From Shewanella olleyana (GTDB lineage: Bacteria > Pseudomonadota > Gammaproteobacteria > Enterobacterales > Shewanellaceae): 58,012 nucleotides of DNA. The DNA lies in NCBI RefSeq assembly GCF_023283825.1, contig NZ_JAKILD010000027.1:1-58012 (forward strand), written 5' to 3'. Positions within the stretch are counted from its first letter, which is position 1. Every line of letters begins with the position of its first letter. A model generated the notes under the pieces. It worked only from the letters and a program-made list of their open reading frames with translations, ran no database searches and was not told the origin of the DNA. Of this stretch, positions 37,561 through 47,077 are shown piece by piece. A program made the position numbers and the translations under genes.

Positions 37561-37968
37561 TCAAAAACCTGTGCCTTGATAATCAGCTAAGAAACGATAT
37601 ATATAAACTGATAAAATAATAAAAAGGTGCACGCTAAAAACTTAACAATACAAGCTTGTTCAAACGGTATACACCAACAACCATGTAACATAAAGAACAG
37701 TTAATGGTTAAAAGCTTGTCAAAAAAATATCCTATGACATATTAACCGCTAATCACTTAATTTTATAGAAAAATAACATCAAAGAAAGTGTATACACTTA
37801 AGATAGAATGTTATTTCCTAATTCTCAAGATTCACACCAGCAACAAACTCACAACTTATTAACACTCTTGGTTATTAAATTGTATATTTGACGCGTTAAA
37901 TGATTAATACAAAACTTGTACCAAGTCAGTGAATGAGTTTTATGTGCAGATTTAATTGGTAGGAATCG
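37561..37968. other. Non-coding region upstream of the msh operon
   Basis: This 408-base AT-rich gap lies between csrD and mshI, both on the minus strand. It must contain the msh promoter, but no convincing -35/-10 pair was found. It holds the dyad element at 37771-37816 and a second copy of the octamer GTATACAC at 37667-37674. There is no hairpin with a U tail after csrD. Confidence 0.6.
37771..37816. promoter_or_regulatory. Dyad-symmetric element upstream of mshI
   Basis: The perfect palindrome AAGTGTATACACTT (37786-37799) is enclosed by the arms AAATAACAT (37771-37779) and ATGTTATTT (37808-37816). It is about 220 bases before mshI and could be an operator for pilus transcription or a structural element. 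The protein that would bind it is unknown. Confidence 0.5.
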
Positions 37969-39855
37969 CTATTGGTTAAAAAAATCGCCTTGAGCCGCGC
38001 TCACACCAAGAATTTTCAGAGTTTGCCACTCTTCGAAACAGGCGACACCTTCAGCAAATACCTGAACTTCAGCGCGATATAAACCACCGATTAAGCTACG
38101 AATAAAAAGCTGATTTTCAGACTTAAGGTGGATTTGGTGAATAATAGATCGGTGTAATTTCACTAAGTCGAAATGGCATTCTTGAATATAATGCGTGCCA
38201 ACAACTTGAAGGCCAACATGGTCGACACACAACCTTGCTCCTATTTTGCGAAGCAAATTCAAATTTTCAACTAAGTCTTGTTGGTGCTTAACAACAATGT
38301 CTTCAGAGACTTCAAAAATAAGCCGAGATGCCAGCGGACGCTGCTCCATCAAAGTGGTTCTTAGCCAACGCATGAAAGCACGACTGGTTAATGAGTCATA
38401 ACTTAAGTTGATGCTAAAACTTTCTTGGTTATTGGCCATTAACTCAAATAACACAGTTTCAATCAGCTGCCTTTCTATCTGAGGCATTAAGCCACACTTA
38501 TTTGCCATTGGGATAAACAAAGTGGCTCTGATCTCATTACCTTGATTATCGATAGCTCTGCTAAACACTTCCTTATGACAAGCTTGACCATCACTGTCGA
38601 TAACATTTTCTGTTATTGCGACAAAGCGGCGATTTACTAGCGTGTTTTCTAAAAAGCTTCTCCAACGTACTGAGCCTTTGGCAATTTCTTTATCTACCGC
38701 GCCTTTATCATACATAAACCAATTATTGGTTCGCTGTAACTGCGCAGCTTTTAGCGCCATTCTAACTTCTTCTAGCACTTGTTCTTGCATATCACCCGCT
38801 TTATAAAAGGCGGCGCCAAGGTGCACATAATTATCTTGAGTGTCTGATTGATTTTGTAGCTGGCTAATACCTAATTTAAGCAGTTTGTTGGCTAAACTAT
38901 CCGCTTCAGCTAACGATACTTGCGGCACAATAATCGCGAACTGATTAAAATCATAACGCGCAAAAACGGCATCTTCAAAGTCCAGTAATAGCTTACTGAT
39001 GGCTTGTACTAAGTCATTTAATTGCTCATTAATGACCTCATCACCCTCTTGCTGTTGCAATAAGTCTAAGTCATCAAAATTAATCAACATCGCAGCACCG
39101 TGGGCAATCATACTGTTATGGTGAGTGAGCGCTTCAAGTCTATTCTCAAAGAAAATGCGGTTGCCGATCCGAGTGCTGGGATCTAAAAAGGTTTTTGAGC
39201 GGATAAACTGATCGAAACGTCCACGTTCTTTTTGAGCATCTTGTAATTGCTCTAATAACCTTGTTATGGCTCGATTAATCAGTCGGGGGCGCCCCGTTCC
39301 TGGGGAGCTTAACGCTTGTGCATGCTCACCTTCAAGAACGAGTCTACTGCGCAGCGCAATTTGTTCTATACCATCCAACTCATGGGTAAACCATCTCAGA
39401 CCATAACGCACAAATAAGCCTAAAGCGCCTAAAGATACCAATAGAATCAGGTATTCATACCAGCCTATTTGGTGGAGTAAATAAGGCTGAGGCAGTTTAA
39501 GTTCGAGCGCAATGTCGGAGTTAGGGTCAATTGTATGCTTGTATATCGTAGAGCTTTTTTGTGGTGTCGGAGAGTAATATTCAAATAATATCTCATCACC
39601 TTGAGTTAATTTAAACGCGTTGGCATTATACGCTATTAAGATGGGGGGCAACCAAGCATGTAAATCCCAATGGCTATCTGATTGGTAATGCTCCACCAGC
39701 ATAGACTCTAGCTGGGTCACTTTTTGCTGCTGAAACTTATATGTCAGTTGAATAAAACTAACCAAAGCGCCGATCAAAAAAATCGCCCCGACCGCGGTCA
39801 GCGATAACAACCAAAAACTGGTCAATTTTTTAGTCAAAATCTTGGTTATTTTCAT
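37969..39855 (-). CDS. csrD: CsrD/MshH: degenerate GGDEF-EAL regulator
   Basis: This 628-residue membrane protein has two helices (about 15-37 and 134-154) around a periplasmic loop, a HAMP-like segment, then GGDEF and EAL domains that have lost their signature residues. The GGDEF position reads EGDEV (270-274). The EAL motif position reads KEVFSR, and the DDFGTG loop is VDHVGLQ. E. coli CsrD is likewise inactive as a c-di-GMP enzyme and directs RNase E to the CsrB/CsrC RNAs. The position just before the msh operon matches the gene once called mshH. A link to pilus control is inferred only from position. Confidence 0.92.
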   Translation of the reverse strand: MKITKILTKKLTSFWLLSLTAVGAIFLIGALVSFIQLTYKFQQQKVTQLESMLVEHYQSDSHWDLHAWLPPILIAYNANAFKLTQGDEILFEYYSPTPQKSSTIYKHTIDPNSDIALELKLPQPYLLHQIGWYEYLILLVSLGALGLFVRYGLRWFTHELDGIEQIALRSRLVLEGEHAQALSSPGTGRPRLINRAITRLLEQLQDAQKERGRFDQFIRSKTFLDPSTRIGNRIFFENRLEALTHHNSMIAHGAAMLINFDDLDLLQQQEGDEVINEQLNDLVQAISKLLLDFEDAVFARYDFNQFAIIVPQVSLAEADSLANKLLKLGISQLQNQSDTQDNYVHLGAAFYKAGDMQEQVLEEVRMALKAAQLQRTNNWFMYDKGAVDKEIAKGSVRWRSFLENTLVNRRFVAITENVIDSDGQACHKEVFSRAIDNQGNEIRATLFIPMANKCGLMPQIERQLIETVLFELMANNQESFSINLSYDSLTSRAFMRWLRTTLMEQRPLASRLIFEVSEDIVVKHQQDLVENLNLLRKIGARLCVDHVGLQVVGTHYIQECHFDLVKLHRSIIHQIHLKSENQLFIRSLIGGLYRAEVQVFAEGVACFEEWQTLKILGVSAAQGDFFNQ

Positions 39856-40000
39856 TATCAGCGTCCTGCTACTGCGCGACTCAATTTTAAAAGATCATAC
39901 ATTTAACTAGCTATAACGCCTACTCAACTAAATTTGATTATTCAGGAGCAGTCAACAAAACGCAAACCATATCGACTCTGACTTTATATTAGATACAAAA

Positions 40001-40018
40001 AAAGGGCTTACGCCCTTT
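40001..40018 (-). terminator. Terminator after malic enzyme gene
   Basis: AAAGGGC and GCCCTTT pair around TTAC. The minus strand continues with a run of seven T. It lies 39 bases after the gene's stop codon. Confidence 0.88.
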
Positions 40019-40056
40019 CATTCAACAATATCTCACTAATAAAGCTAAAAAAATGC

Positions 40057-41304
40057 TTATAGATTATATTCTTTTGGTACCGTCTTTAGTACCGCGACAC
40101 CAGAATCGATAGCTGCTTGAGATACCGCGCTAGCGATATTTTTCAATAAGCGTGGGTCCATAGGCTTAGGCAGCACATATTCGGCACCAAAACTCATAGA
40201 TTTAACGTCAGGGTATGCAGCTAATACTTCTGCAGGTACAGGCTCTTTGGCAATAGCCGCAAGTGCTTTAACCGCTGCAATTTTCATTTCATCATTAATT
40301 TCAGAAGCGCGGACATCTAATGCACCTCTAAAGATAAATGGAAAACAAAGTACATTGTTCACTTGGTTCGGGTAATCACTACGGCCTGTGCCCATAATCA
40401 AATCGCTTCGCGTTGCGTGAGCAAGTTCAGGCTTAATTTCAGGATCTGGATTTGAACAAGCAAAAATAACAGGGTTTGGCGCCATTAATGCAATATCTTC
40501 AGCTGTTAATAAGTCAGCCCCTGATAAACCTAAAAATGCATCCGCATCTTTAATCACATCTTGTAATGTGCGCTTATCAGTATTATTGGCAAACAAAGCT
40601 TTATATTCATTAATGTCTTCACGACGAGTATGAATAACACCTTGTCTATCTAACATGTATACATTTTCGCGTTGCGCGCCACATTTCACCATCATGGTCA
40701 TACAAGCGATAGCAGCTGCGCCTGCGCCAAGGCAAACAAAGACAGCATCTTCGATTTTCTTACCTTGAATTTCTAAGGCGTTGATCATGCCAGCAGTTGT
40801 TACAATGGCAGTACCGTGTTGATCATCGTGAAATACCGGTACATTACAACGAGCAATCAATTCACGCTCAATTTCAAAACACTCTGGAGCCTTGATATCT
40901 TCAAGGTTAATCCCACCAAAAGTATCAGCTATTGATTCAACCGTATTAATAAAATCTGCAGTGGTTCTGTGCTTTACTTCAATGTCTGTTGAATCGATAT
41001 TTGCAAAGCGCTTAAACAATAACGCCTTACCTTCCATAACAGGTTTTGATGCCAATGGGCCTAAGTTACCCAAACCTAAAATAGCAGTACCGTTTGAGAT
41101 AACTGCAACAGTATTACCTTTGTTAGTATAACGATAAGCGTCATCTGGGTTCGCCGCAATTTCTCTTACCGGCTCAGCAACACCAGGACTATAAGCCAGC
41201 GACAAATCATGACTCGTTTGAGCTGGTTTAGTTAGGCTAACTGCAGTTTTTCCTGCAATTGGAAATTCATGGTAATCGAGAGCTTGCTGGCGGAAATCAG
41301 ACAT
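40057..41304 (-). CDS. Malic enzyme, short form (NAD(P)-dependent)
   Basis: This 415-residue enzyme converts malate to pyruvate and CO2 with reduction of NAD(P). The conserved LAYSPGVAEPV segment (about 34-44), the metal/substrate motif IKAPECFEIE and the nucleotide-binding FVCLGAGAAAIACM (about 188-201) are present. It corresponds to the catalytic half of E. coli MaeB and lacks the C-terminal phosphotransacetylase-like domain. The cofactor preference cannot be read with confidence. It stands alone with its own terminator. Confidence 0.92.
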   Translation of the reverse strand: MSDFRQQALDYHEFPIAGKTAVSLTKPAQTSHDLSLAYSPGVAEPVREIAANPDDAYRYTNKGNTVAVISNGTAILGLGNLGPLASKPVMEGKALLFKRFANIDSTDIEVKHRTTADFINTVESIADTFGGINLEDIKAPECFEIERELIARCNVPVFHDDQHGTAIVTTAGMINALEIQGKKIEDAVFVCLGAGAAAIACMTMMVKCGAQRENVYMLDRQGVIHTRREDINEYKALFANNTDKRTLQDVIKDADAFLGLSGADLLTAEDIALMAPNPVIFACSNPDPEIKPELAHATRSDLIMGTGRSDYPNQVNNVLCFPFIFRGALDVRASEINDEMKIAAVKALAAIAKEPVPAEVLAAYPDVKSMSFGAEYVLPKPMDPRLLKNIASAVSQAAIDSGVAVLKTVPKEYNL

Positions 41305-41689
41305 TTTATATTCCTGAATGAGGCAATTTATACGGCGAAATAAAGTTAAATTCAGTTAAAACACACAAGAATTCAGATCGCTGAACTAAGGTCAGAATGA
41401 GCTGTTATGCGCTTTGGCAGGCAGTATAAATGAAAATTTAACAAAAGTTATCTTTAATCCCTGAAATTTGATCAAGTTACAGTTTATCCAGCTTAAATAA
41501 ATCATCATAATAAGAATCAAAGACTTAAAAATGTAGAAAAATAACAAGATTTGACATAAAAAAGCGGAATTTGCTTCATAAACTTACAAATAGTTTGCCT
41601 AAATAACAATATTATTAACCTAAGCGGCACTACATAATTTATAACTAAAAAAATAAATTTTTTTGAGGGAATTTAGACCTAAAACAAAA
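41305..41689. other. Non-coding region upstream of the malic enzyme gene
   Basis: About 385 AT-rich bases lie between the malic enzyme start and the rpmE terminator. The part near 41305-41420 should hold the malic enzyme promoter. A TTGACA hexamer on the plus strand near 41552 has no good partner and no gene in front of it. I see no hairpin, repeat or small gene here. Confidence 0.5.
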
Positions 41690-41710
41690 AAAGACGCCGA
41701 AGGCGTCTTT
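41690..41710 (-). terminator. rpmE terminator
   Basis: AAAGACGCC and GGCGTCTTT pair around GAA, followed on the minus strand by seven T. It lies 24 bases after the rpmE stop. The T-rich plus side could also stop transcription from the other strand. Confidence 0.92.
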
Positions 41711-41734
41711 TTCTTAAAATAATTGCAGTAGCAA

Positions 41735-41947
41735 TTACTTCTTACCAAGTGCACCAAAGCGCTTGTTGAATTTGTCGATACGACCACCGGTGTCAACAAC
41801 TTTTTGAGTACCAGTGTAGAACGGGTGACATGCACCACATACGTCTAAATGTAAGTTTTTACCTACAGTAGAGTTTACTTTAATTACGTTACCACAAGTA
41901 CAAGTTGCAGTAATTTCAGCGTAGTCTGGGTGGATACCTGTTTTCAT
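41735..41947 (-). CDS. rpmE: 50S ribosomal protein L31
   Basis: This is a 70-residue protein from the ATG at 41947 (MKTGIHPDYAEITATC). A longer upstream reading is not family-like. The zinc-binding cysteines are all present at 16, 18, 37 and 40, so this is the zinc-containing (C+) type that is often replaced by a paralogue when zinc is scarce. It belongs to the large ribosomal subunit. Confidence 0.97.
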   Translation of the reverse strand: MKTGIHPDYAEITATCTCGNVIKVNSTVGKNLHLDVCGACHPFYTGTQKVVDTGGRIDKFNKRFGALGKK

Positions 41948-42072
41948 TTGGATTACCTTCAATAGCAGGCCATGTCGCTCTCCCAACCCGAAGTTGAGCA
42001 CCACATGCGTTCATAACAATAGCGTTAAGGCGCGCAATAGTACAGTATCTGTCCACCTCAAACAAGTGAAAA

Positions 42073-42903
42073 TTAATTTGCTCTGTGCTGTTGCTGTAAC
42101 ACTTCAAAAGTTAATTTATCTTCAGCTTTGCTTACGTATTGATTTAACTGTGTTTGTGATGGACAACTTAAGGTCACATCCTGCCTAATTAGATGAATTT
42201 TCTGCTTTGAAAAAGCCTTAGGATTAGCATCATAAATCGCCAACATAGCGCCATAAACATTGGTATCCCATTGTTTATAGTAGCGGGAAGCAATACGCCA
42301 TAAGGTCTCTGTGGCGCTTCGTTCGATAACGCAGTCATCACTCACAATAGGCGTAGATGACGCTGTTCTTTCTGAACTGAAACTTGATACGCTAGACCCC
42401 TCAGAAGTATTATTTTTTACTTTTATAGCAGATTCTGATTGGGCAAGTGCTTTACCTTTATATGGCTCAGGTGCCACTTTTTTAGGCTGATTACGGGTAT
42501 CGATTCTAACTTCGGTTTTGTTGGTAATTTTAATAAAAGGGGAATCAAATACGGGCAACACTGCATACTGGTGCCAACTATTACCTTTATACTCACTGAC
42601 AATTAATTTAGCGTTTGGATCGGTTACATTATCAACACCAATCGCAAATAACATATAGCCACTGATGGGCTGAACCATCAATTCTTCCATGATTTCTTTC
42701 GAACCATTAGTTTGGCGAAGGTGGAAGCTAATTCGAGAAAAGTCGTTTTTACCGGCCACGATATTCAGCTTAATTTGGGGGTGTTGCCCTACTTCAAACT
42801 GACGACTGTTAATACTGATATGGCTCAGTGCAGCTTGAGCCACAAATGAAAATAAAAAAAGTGATAGTGCCAATACAGCTTTATTGAATATTCCTTTTGA
42901 CAT
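42073..42903 (-). CDS. Exported protein with FimV/LysM-like C-terminal part
   Basis: The ATG at 42903 gives 276 residues with a clear signal peptide (cleavage near VAQA-ALSHI). The N-terminal 120 residues resemble the beta-sandwich of FimV-type proteins (LSHISINSRQFEVGQHPQIKLNIV). The C-terminal part (ETLWRIASRYYKQWDTNVYGAM, about 198-219) resembles a LysM-like or FimV-like module with DANPKAF-x3-KIHLI. A Ser/Thr-rich linker with charged residues joins them. This suggests a periplasmic, peptidoglycan-contacting protein. The gene is divergent from priA with a 77-base gap, and 125 bases before rpmE. Exact function unknown. Confidence 0.8.
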   Translation of the reverse strand: MSKGIFNKAVLALSLFLFSFVAQAALSHISINSRQFEVGQHPQIKLNIVAGKNDFSRISFHLRQTNGSKEIMEELMVQPISGYMLFAIGVDNVTDPNAKLIVSEYKGNSWHQYAVLPVFDSPFIKITNKTEVRIDTRNQPKKVAPEPYKGKALAQSESAIKVKNNTSEGSSVSSFSSERTASSTPIVSDDCVIERSATETLWRIASRYYKQWDTNVYGAMLAIYDANPKAFSKQKIHLIRQDVTLSCPSQTQLNQYVSKAEDKLTFEVLQQQHRAN

Positions 42904-42980
42904 CAATTTTCTCTTATCCTATTTCTTTATGTTCTGGCTCTAGTAAACTAGACCCTCTCAATTGTTAATGATGATGAATT

Positions 42981-45176
42981 ATGCCTGTGTTTGTTGAGGT
43001 TGCTCTACCCGTTCCTATGCGGCAAACCTTTAGTTACCAAGTTCCTGAATCCAACGTATCACAAATACAGCTTGGACTTCGGGTAAAAGTACCTTTTGGT
43101 AGACAACAACTTGTAGGCTTAATCACCGCCATTAAACAAGAATGCGACGTTCCAGCCGATAAAATAAAACCATTTTCAGAACTGCTAGATAGCAAACCTT
43201 TATTGCCAGAGGCCCTTTATAAACTCACCTTATGGGCAGCACGCTATTACTTTGCTAGCCAAGGCCAAATGCTCAGTCAGGCCTTGCCTGTAGCGCTACG
43301 TAAAGGATTAAGCGCACAACCTCAAACTGTCACTTTTTTCGCTCTTAATGATGCGGGAAAACAAGTCGACATCAGTGTACTTAAACGTGCTCCAGCGCAA
43401 AAAAAGCTGTTCGAATTATTACAACAATCATCAATCAGTCAAGACGACTTTACCACTCAAGAACTTAGCAAAGTCGCGCTAAAAGCCTTAGAAGATAAAG
43501 GCTGGATTGAACGCCAGCAAGTCATCAATGACACGGACTTAAGTTGGCGTGACCAGCTTAACATGACTGAAACACCGTTAAAGCTCAATAAGCAACAAGC
43601 GGTGGCAGTTTCAGTGTTAAATCAACAACAAGGCTTTCATTGCAGCTTACTTGAAGGTATCACTGGCTCAGGAAAAACTGAAGTTTATTTGTCGATTTTA
43701 GAAACGATATTAAAGCAAGGTAAACAGGCGCTTATTCTCGTGCCTGAGATTGGTCTGACTCCGCAGACGATTAACCGTTTTAAGCGTCGCTTTGACGTCA
43801 ATATAGCTGTTATTCATTCCGCGCTCACCGACAATCAGCGCCTTGAAGCCTGGCGACAAGCGAGATGCGGTGAAGCTGCCATTATTATCGGCACCCGCTC
43901 AGCTTTATTTACGCCAATGGCCTATCCTGGGCTGATTATTTTAGATGAAGAACATGACAGCAGCTTTAAACAACAAGAAGGTGTTCGCTATCACGCCCGT
44001 GATTTGGCGGTAATGCGTGGAAATTTAGAAAAAGTGCAAGTTATTTTAGGCTCGGCAACACCCTCTCTTGAAACCCTACAAAATGCCATTTCAGGACGCT
44101 ACACTCATTTAGAACTCGCAGAACGTGCTGGCGCCGCTGAAAAAGTCAAACAAGGCATTATTGATATTCGCTCACAGCCGCTAAAGTCTGGCATGTCAGC
44201 GTCAATGATAAATGAAATGCGTATGCACCTTGATGCAGGTAATCAGGTACTACTTTTTCTTAACCGTCGTGGATTTTCCCCAGCCCTTTTATGCCATGAA
44301 TGTGGCCATTTACATGAATGTGATCGCTGTGATGCCTTTTTTACCGTTCATCAAGGCTTAAACGAAATCTGTTGTCACCATTGCGGCAATCAATATGCTA
44401 TCCCCCATCAATGTCACTCATGTGGCAGTACTATGTTGATGGGACATGGCACTGGCACAGAGCAACTTGCTCAAGCCCTTGAGCAAGAGTTCCCTCAATA
44501 CCCTGTGGTCAGAATCGATCGTGACACGACGCGTAAAAAAGGCTCGCTGGAAAAACAGCTCAATAGCATTTTAAAAGGTGAGTATAAAATTTTAGTGGGC
44601 ACCCAAATGCTTGCCAAAGGGCATCATTTTCCTGATGTCACCTTGGTCGGCTTAATGGATGTAGATGGTGCATTGTTTAGCGCAGACTTTAGAGCGCCAG
44701 AACGCTTTGCTCAGCTTTACACTCAAGTGTCAGGTCGTGCTGGCCGCGCCGACAAGCCCGGTAAAGTCTTGCTGCAAACTCACCAAAGCGAAAATCCTAT
44801 ACTGCATGATCTGCTGAAAAACGGTTATGGCAAGTTCGCCAGAGCTCAACTAGAGGAACGTCAACAAGCCTTACTTCCGCCAGCATGGCATATGGTGCTA
44901 ATAAGAGCAGATGCACATTTAGCTGAAGATGCAGACAACTTCTTACAGCAAGTGGCTAACCTTTTACCTCAAGATAAAGACTTTGAGGTTATTGGACCAA
45001 TGCCTGCGCCCTTAGATCGTAAAGCAGGTAAATACCGACGTCAGTTGATATTTCAAGCCAAAAATCGTCAACGCTTACAACAAGAATTTGAGCAAATTTT
45101 ACCGCAAATTGAAGCACTAAATGAAAGCAAGCGTTGCCGATGGAGCATCGATAGAGATCCGCAAGATCTGATGTAA
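42981..45176 (+). CDS. priA: Primosomal replication-restart helicase PriA
   Basis: This 731-residue helicase has the N-terminal 3'-DNA-end-binding domain, the Walker A motif GITGSGKT (226-233), the DEEH box (LIILDEEHDSSF) and the zinc-binding cysteines (CHECGHLHECDRCD, CCHHCGNQY, CHSCGS). The C-terminal helicase motifs (VGTQMLAKGHHFPDV, QVSGRAGRAD) are intact. It restarts stalled replication forks. Its start is 78 bases from the divergent exported-protein gene. A stem-loop follows the stop. Confidence 0.97.
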   Translation: MPVFVEVALPVPMRQTFSYQVPESNVSQIQLGLRVKVPFGRQQLVGLITAIKQECDVPADKIKPFSELLDSKPLLPEALYKLTLWAARYYFASQGQMLSQALPVALRKGLSAQPQTVTFFALNDAGKQVDISVLKRAPAQKKLFELLQQSSISQDDFTTQELSKVALKALEDKGWIERQQVINDTDLSWRDQLNMTETPLKLNKQQAVAVSVLNQQQGFHCSLLEGITGSGKTEVYLSILETILKQGKQALILVPEIGLTPQTINRFKRRFDVNIAVIHSALTDNQRLEAWRQARCGEAAIIIGTRSALFTPMAYPGLIILDEEHDSSFKQQEGVRYHARDLAVMRGNLEKVQVILGSATPSLETLQNAISGRYTHLELAERAGAAEKVKQGIIDIRSQPLKSGMSASMINEMRMHLDAGNQVLLFLNRRGFSPALLCHECGHLHECDRCDAFFTVHQGLNEICCHHCGNQYAIPHQCHSCGSTMLMGHGTGTEQLAQALEQEFPQYPVVRIDRDTTRKKGSLEKQLNSILKGEYKILVGTQMLAKGHHFPDVTLVGLMDVDGALFSADFRAPERFAQLYTQVSGRAGRADKPGKVLLQTHQSENPILHDLLKNGYGKFARAQLEERQQALLPPAWHMVLIRADAHLAEDADNFLQQVANLLPQDKDFEVIGPMPAPLDRKAGKYRRQLIFQAKNRQRLQQEFEQILPQIEALNESKRCRWSIDRDPQDLM

Positions 45177-45183
45177 TCTTGTT

Positions 45184-45206
45184 GCAGCATAAATTCATTA
45201 TGCTGC
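45184..45206 (+). terminator. priA terminator
   Basis: GCAGCATAA and TTATGCTGC pair around ATTCA and are followed by TATTTATTT. It starts 7 bases after the priA stop. Confidence 0.75.
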
Positions 45207-45330
45207 TATTTATTTCAAATCAAAAAAATCTCGATTTATTACTTAATCGAGATAGCATTTGCATACCAATAGCGGCTAAAATAGTCGGTTACCCCATTCT
45301 TTTACTTTAAGTCAGTGCTAATAAACGCCC

Positions 45331-47076
45331 ATGAAATCACATATTGCATCTTTACTAGAACAAACCGTCGACTCTTTTAAGCAACAAGGCATTGTCCCAG
45401 CTGATTTTCAGGCTCGCATTCAAGTAGAGCGAACTAAAGATAAAAGTCATGGTGATCTTGCGACTAACTTGGCAATGATGCTGACTAAAGTGGCTAAAAA
45501 GAATCCGCGTGATATTGCTCAGCTGATCATTGATAACCTACCTGCTTCTAGCCATGTTGCTAAAGTCGAAATCGCAGGACCAGGCTTTATTAACTTCTTT
45601 ATTGATGAAAACGCCCTAGCAAATCAATTACAAGATGCCCTAAACGACGATACCTTAGGCGTGACTTTACCGGCTAAGCAAACCATCGTGGTGGATTACT
45701 CTTCACCAAACCTTGCCAAAGAAATGCACGTAGGTCATTTACGTTCAACCATTATTGGTGACAGTGTCGTCCGCGCACTTGAGTTTTTAGGCCATGACGT
45801 TATTCGTCAAAACCATGTTGGCGACTGGGGCACCCAATTCGGCATGTTACTGGCTTACATGGAAGAGCTACGCGCTGCCAATGGCGAGCAAGCTGAACTT
45901 GAATTATCAGATTTAGAAACCTTCTATCGCGCAGCGAAAGTTCGCTTCGACGAATCAGAAGAGTTTGCTACACGTTCACGTAACTTAGTGGTTTCACTGC
46001 AATCAGGTGATGAGTACTGCAATAAATTATGGCAAGAATTTAACGATATCTCGCTACAACACTGTCATGATGTTTATCAGCGCTTAGGTGTGAGTTTAAC
46101 CCGTGCAGATGTTCACGGTGAAAGTGCATACAACGACGACTTAGCGCAAGTCGTTAAAGATTTAGATGCTAAAGGCCTATTGAGTGAAAGTAATGGCGCT
46201 AAAGTGGTATTCCAAGAAGAATTCCGCACTAAAGAAGGCGAACCATTACCGGTTATTATCCAAAAGGCAGATGGCGGCTACCTATATGCCACATCTGACT
46301 TAGCTGCAATGCGTTACCGTTCAAACGTATTAAAAGCCGATCGCGTTTTATATTTTGTCGATTTACGTCAAGCGCTGCATTTTCAACAAGTGTTCAGCCT
46401 AGCGAAAACAGCAGGCTTTGTGCGTGAAGAAATGTCTCTTGAGCACACAGGTTTTGGCACAATGAATGGCGCCGATGGCCGTCCATTTAAGACTCGTAGT
46501 GGCGGTGTGGTTAAATTAGTCGACTTACTTGATGAAGCTAATACCCGCGCAATCGAACTGGTACGTAGCAAAAATCCTGACATGGATGAAGCAACCTTGT
46601 TAGAAATTGCACGTGTGGTCAGTATCAGTTCAGTGAAATACGCTGACTTATCAAAAAACCGTAGCAGCGATTACATCTTTAGCTTCGAGCAAATGTTGAG
46701 TTTTGAAGGCAATACCGCGCCTTATTTATTATACGCCTACACGCGTATTGCAGGTATTTTCAAACGTGCTGAAGACGTTGATCTAAGCCAAGCAAAAATT
46801 GTACTTGAGCACGACAAAGAAAAAGAACTGGGCACTAAGCTTGCCCAGTTTGGTGAAGTGCTAACGCGCATGACAGAAAAAGGCTTACCACACGTAATGT
46901 GTACTTATGTTTATGAGCTAGCCAGTGAATTCTCAAGCTTTTATGAAGCTTGCCCAGTACTTGCTGCCGAAACAGAAGAGCAAAAACAAAGTCGCTTATT
47001 ATTATCGCACCTCACTGCCAAGACCTTAAAAACAGGTTTATCGCTGTTAGGTATCGAAACTTTAGAGCGTATGTAA
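45331..47076 (+). CDS. argS: Arginyl-tRNA synthetase
   Basis: This 581-residue class I synthetase has the HIGH-type motif HVGH (133-136) in KEMHVGHLRST and the usual modified KMSKS region (FKTRSGGVVKL). The N-terminal additional domain and the C-terminal anticodon-binding DALR domain (FSFEQMLSFEGNTAPYLLYAYTRI onward) are complete. It charges tRNA-Arg. It is followed after one base by the ftsN-like gene, so they are co-transcribed. Confidence 0.97.
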   Translation: MKSHIASLLEQTVDSFKQQGIVPADFQARIQVERTKDKSHGDLATNLAMMLTKVAKKNPRDIAQLIIDNLPASSHVAKVEIAGPGFINFFIDENALANQLQDALNDDTLGVTLPAKQTIVVDYSSPNLAKEMHVGHLRSTIIGDSVVRALEFLGHDVIRQNHVGDWGTQFGMLLAYMEELRAANGEQAELELSDLETFYRAAKVRFDESEEFATRSRNLVVSLQSGDEYCNKLWQEFNDISLQHCHDVYQRLGVSLTRADVHGESAYNDDLAQVVKDLDAKGLLSESNGAKVVFQEEFRTKEGEPLPVIIQKADGGYLYATSDLAAMRYRSNVLKADRVLYFVDLRQALHFQQVFSLAKTAGFVREEMSLEHTGFGTMNGADGRPFKTRSGGVVKLVDLLDEANTRAIELVRSKNPDMDEATLLEIARVVSISSVKYADLSKNRSSDYIFSFEQMLSFEGNTAPYLLYAYTRIAGIFKRAEDVDLSQAKIVLEHDKEKELGTKLAQFGEVLTRMTEKGLPHVMCTYVYELASEFSSFYEACPVLAAETEEQKQSRLLLSHLTAKTLKTGLSLLGIETLERM

Positions 47077-47077
47077 T

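Noticed and set aside
41620..41838. 72-codon minus-strand ORF overlapping rpmE
   Set aside because: It runs through the rpmE terminator and overlaps rpmE in a different frame. rpmE itself is unmistakable.
42904..42906. Upstream TTG start of the FimV/LysM-like gene
   Set aside because: An ATG follows immediately at 42903 and is the more usual start codon.
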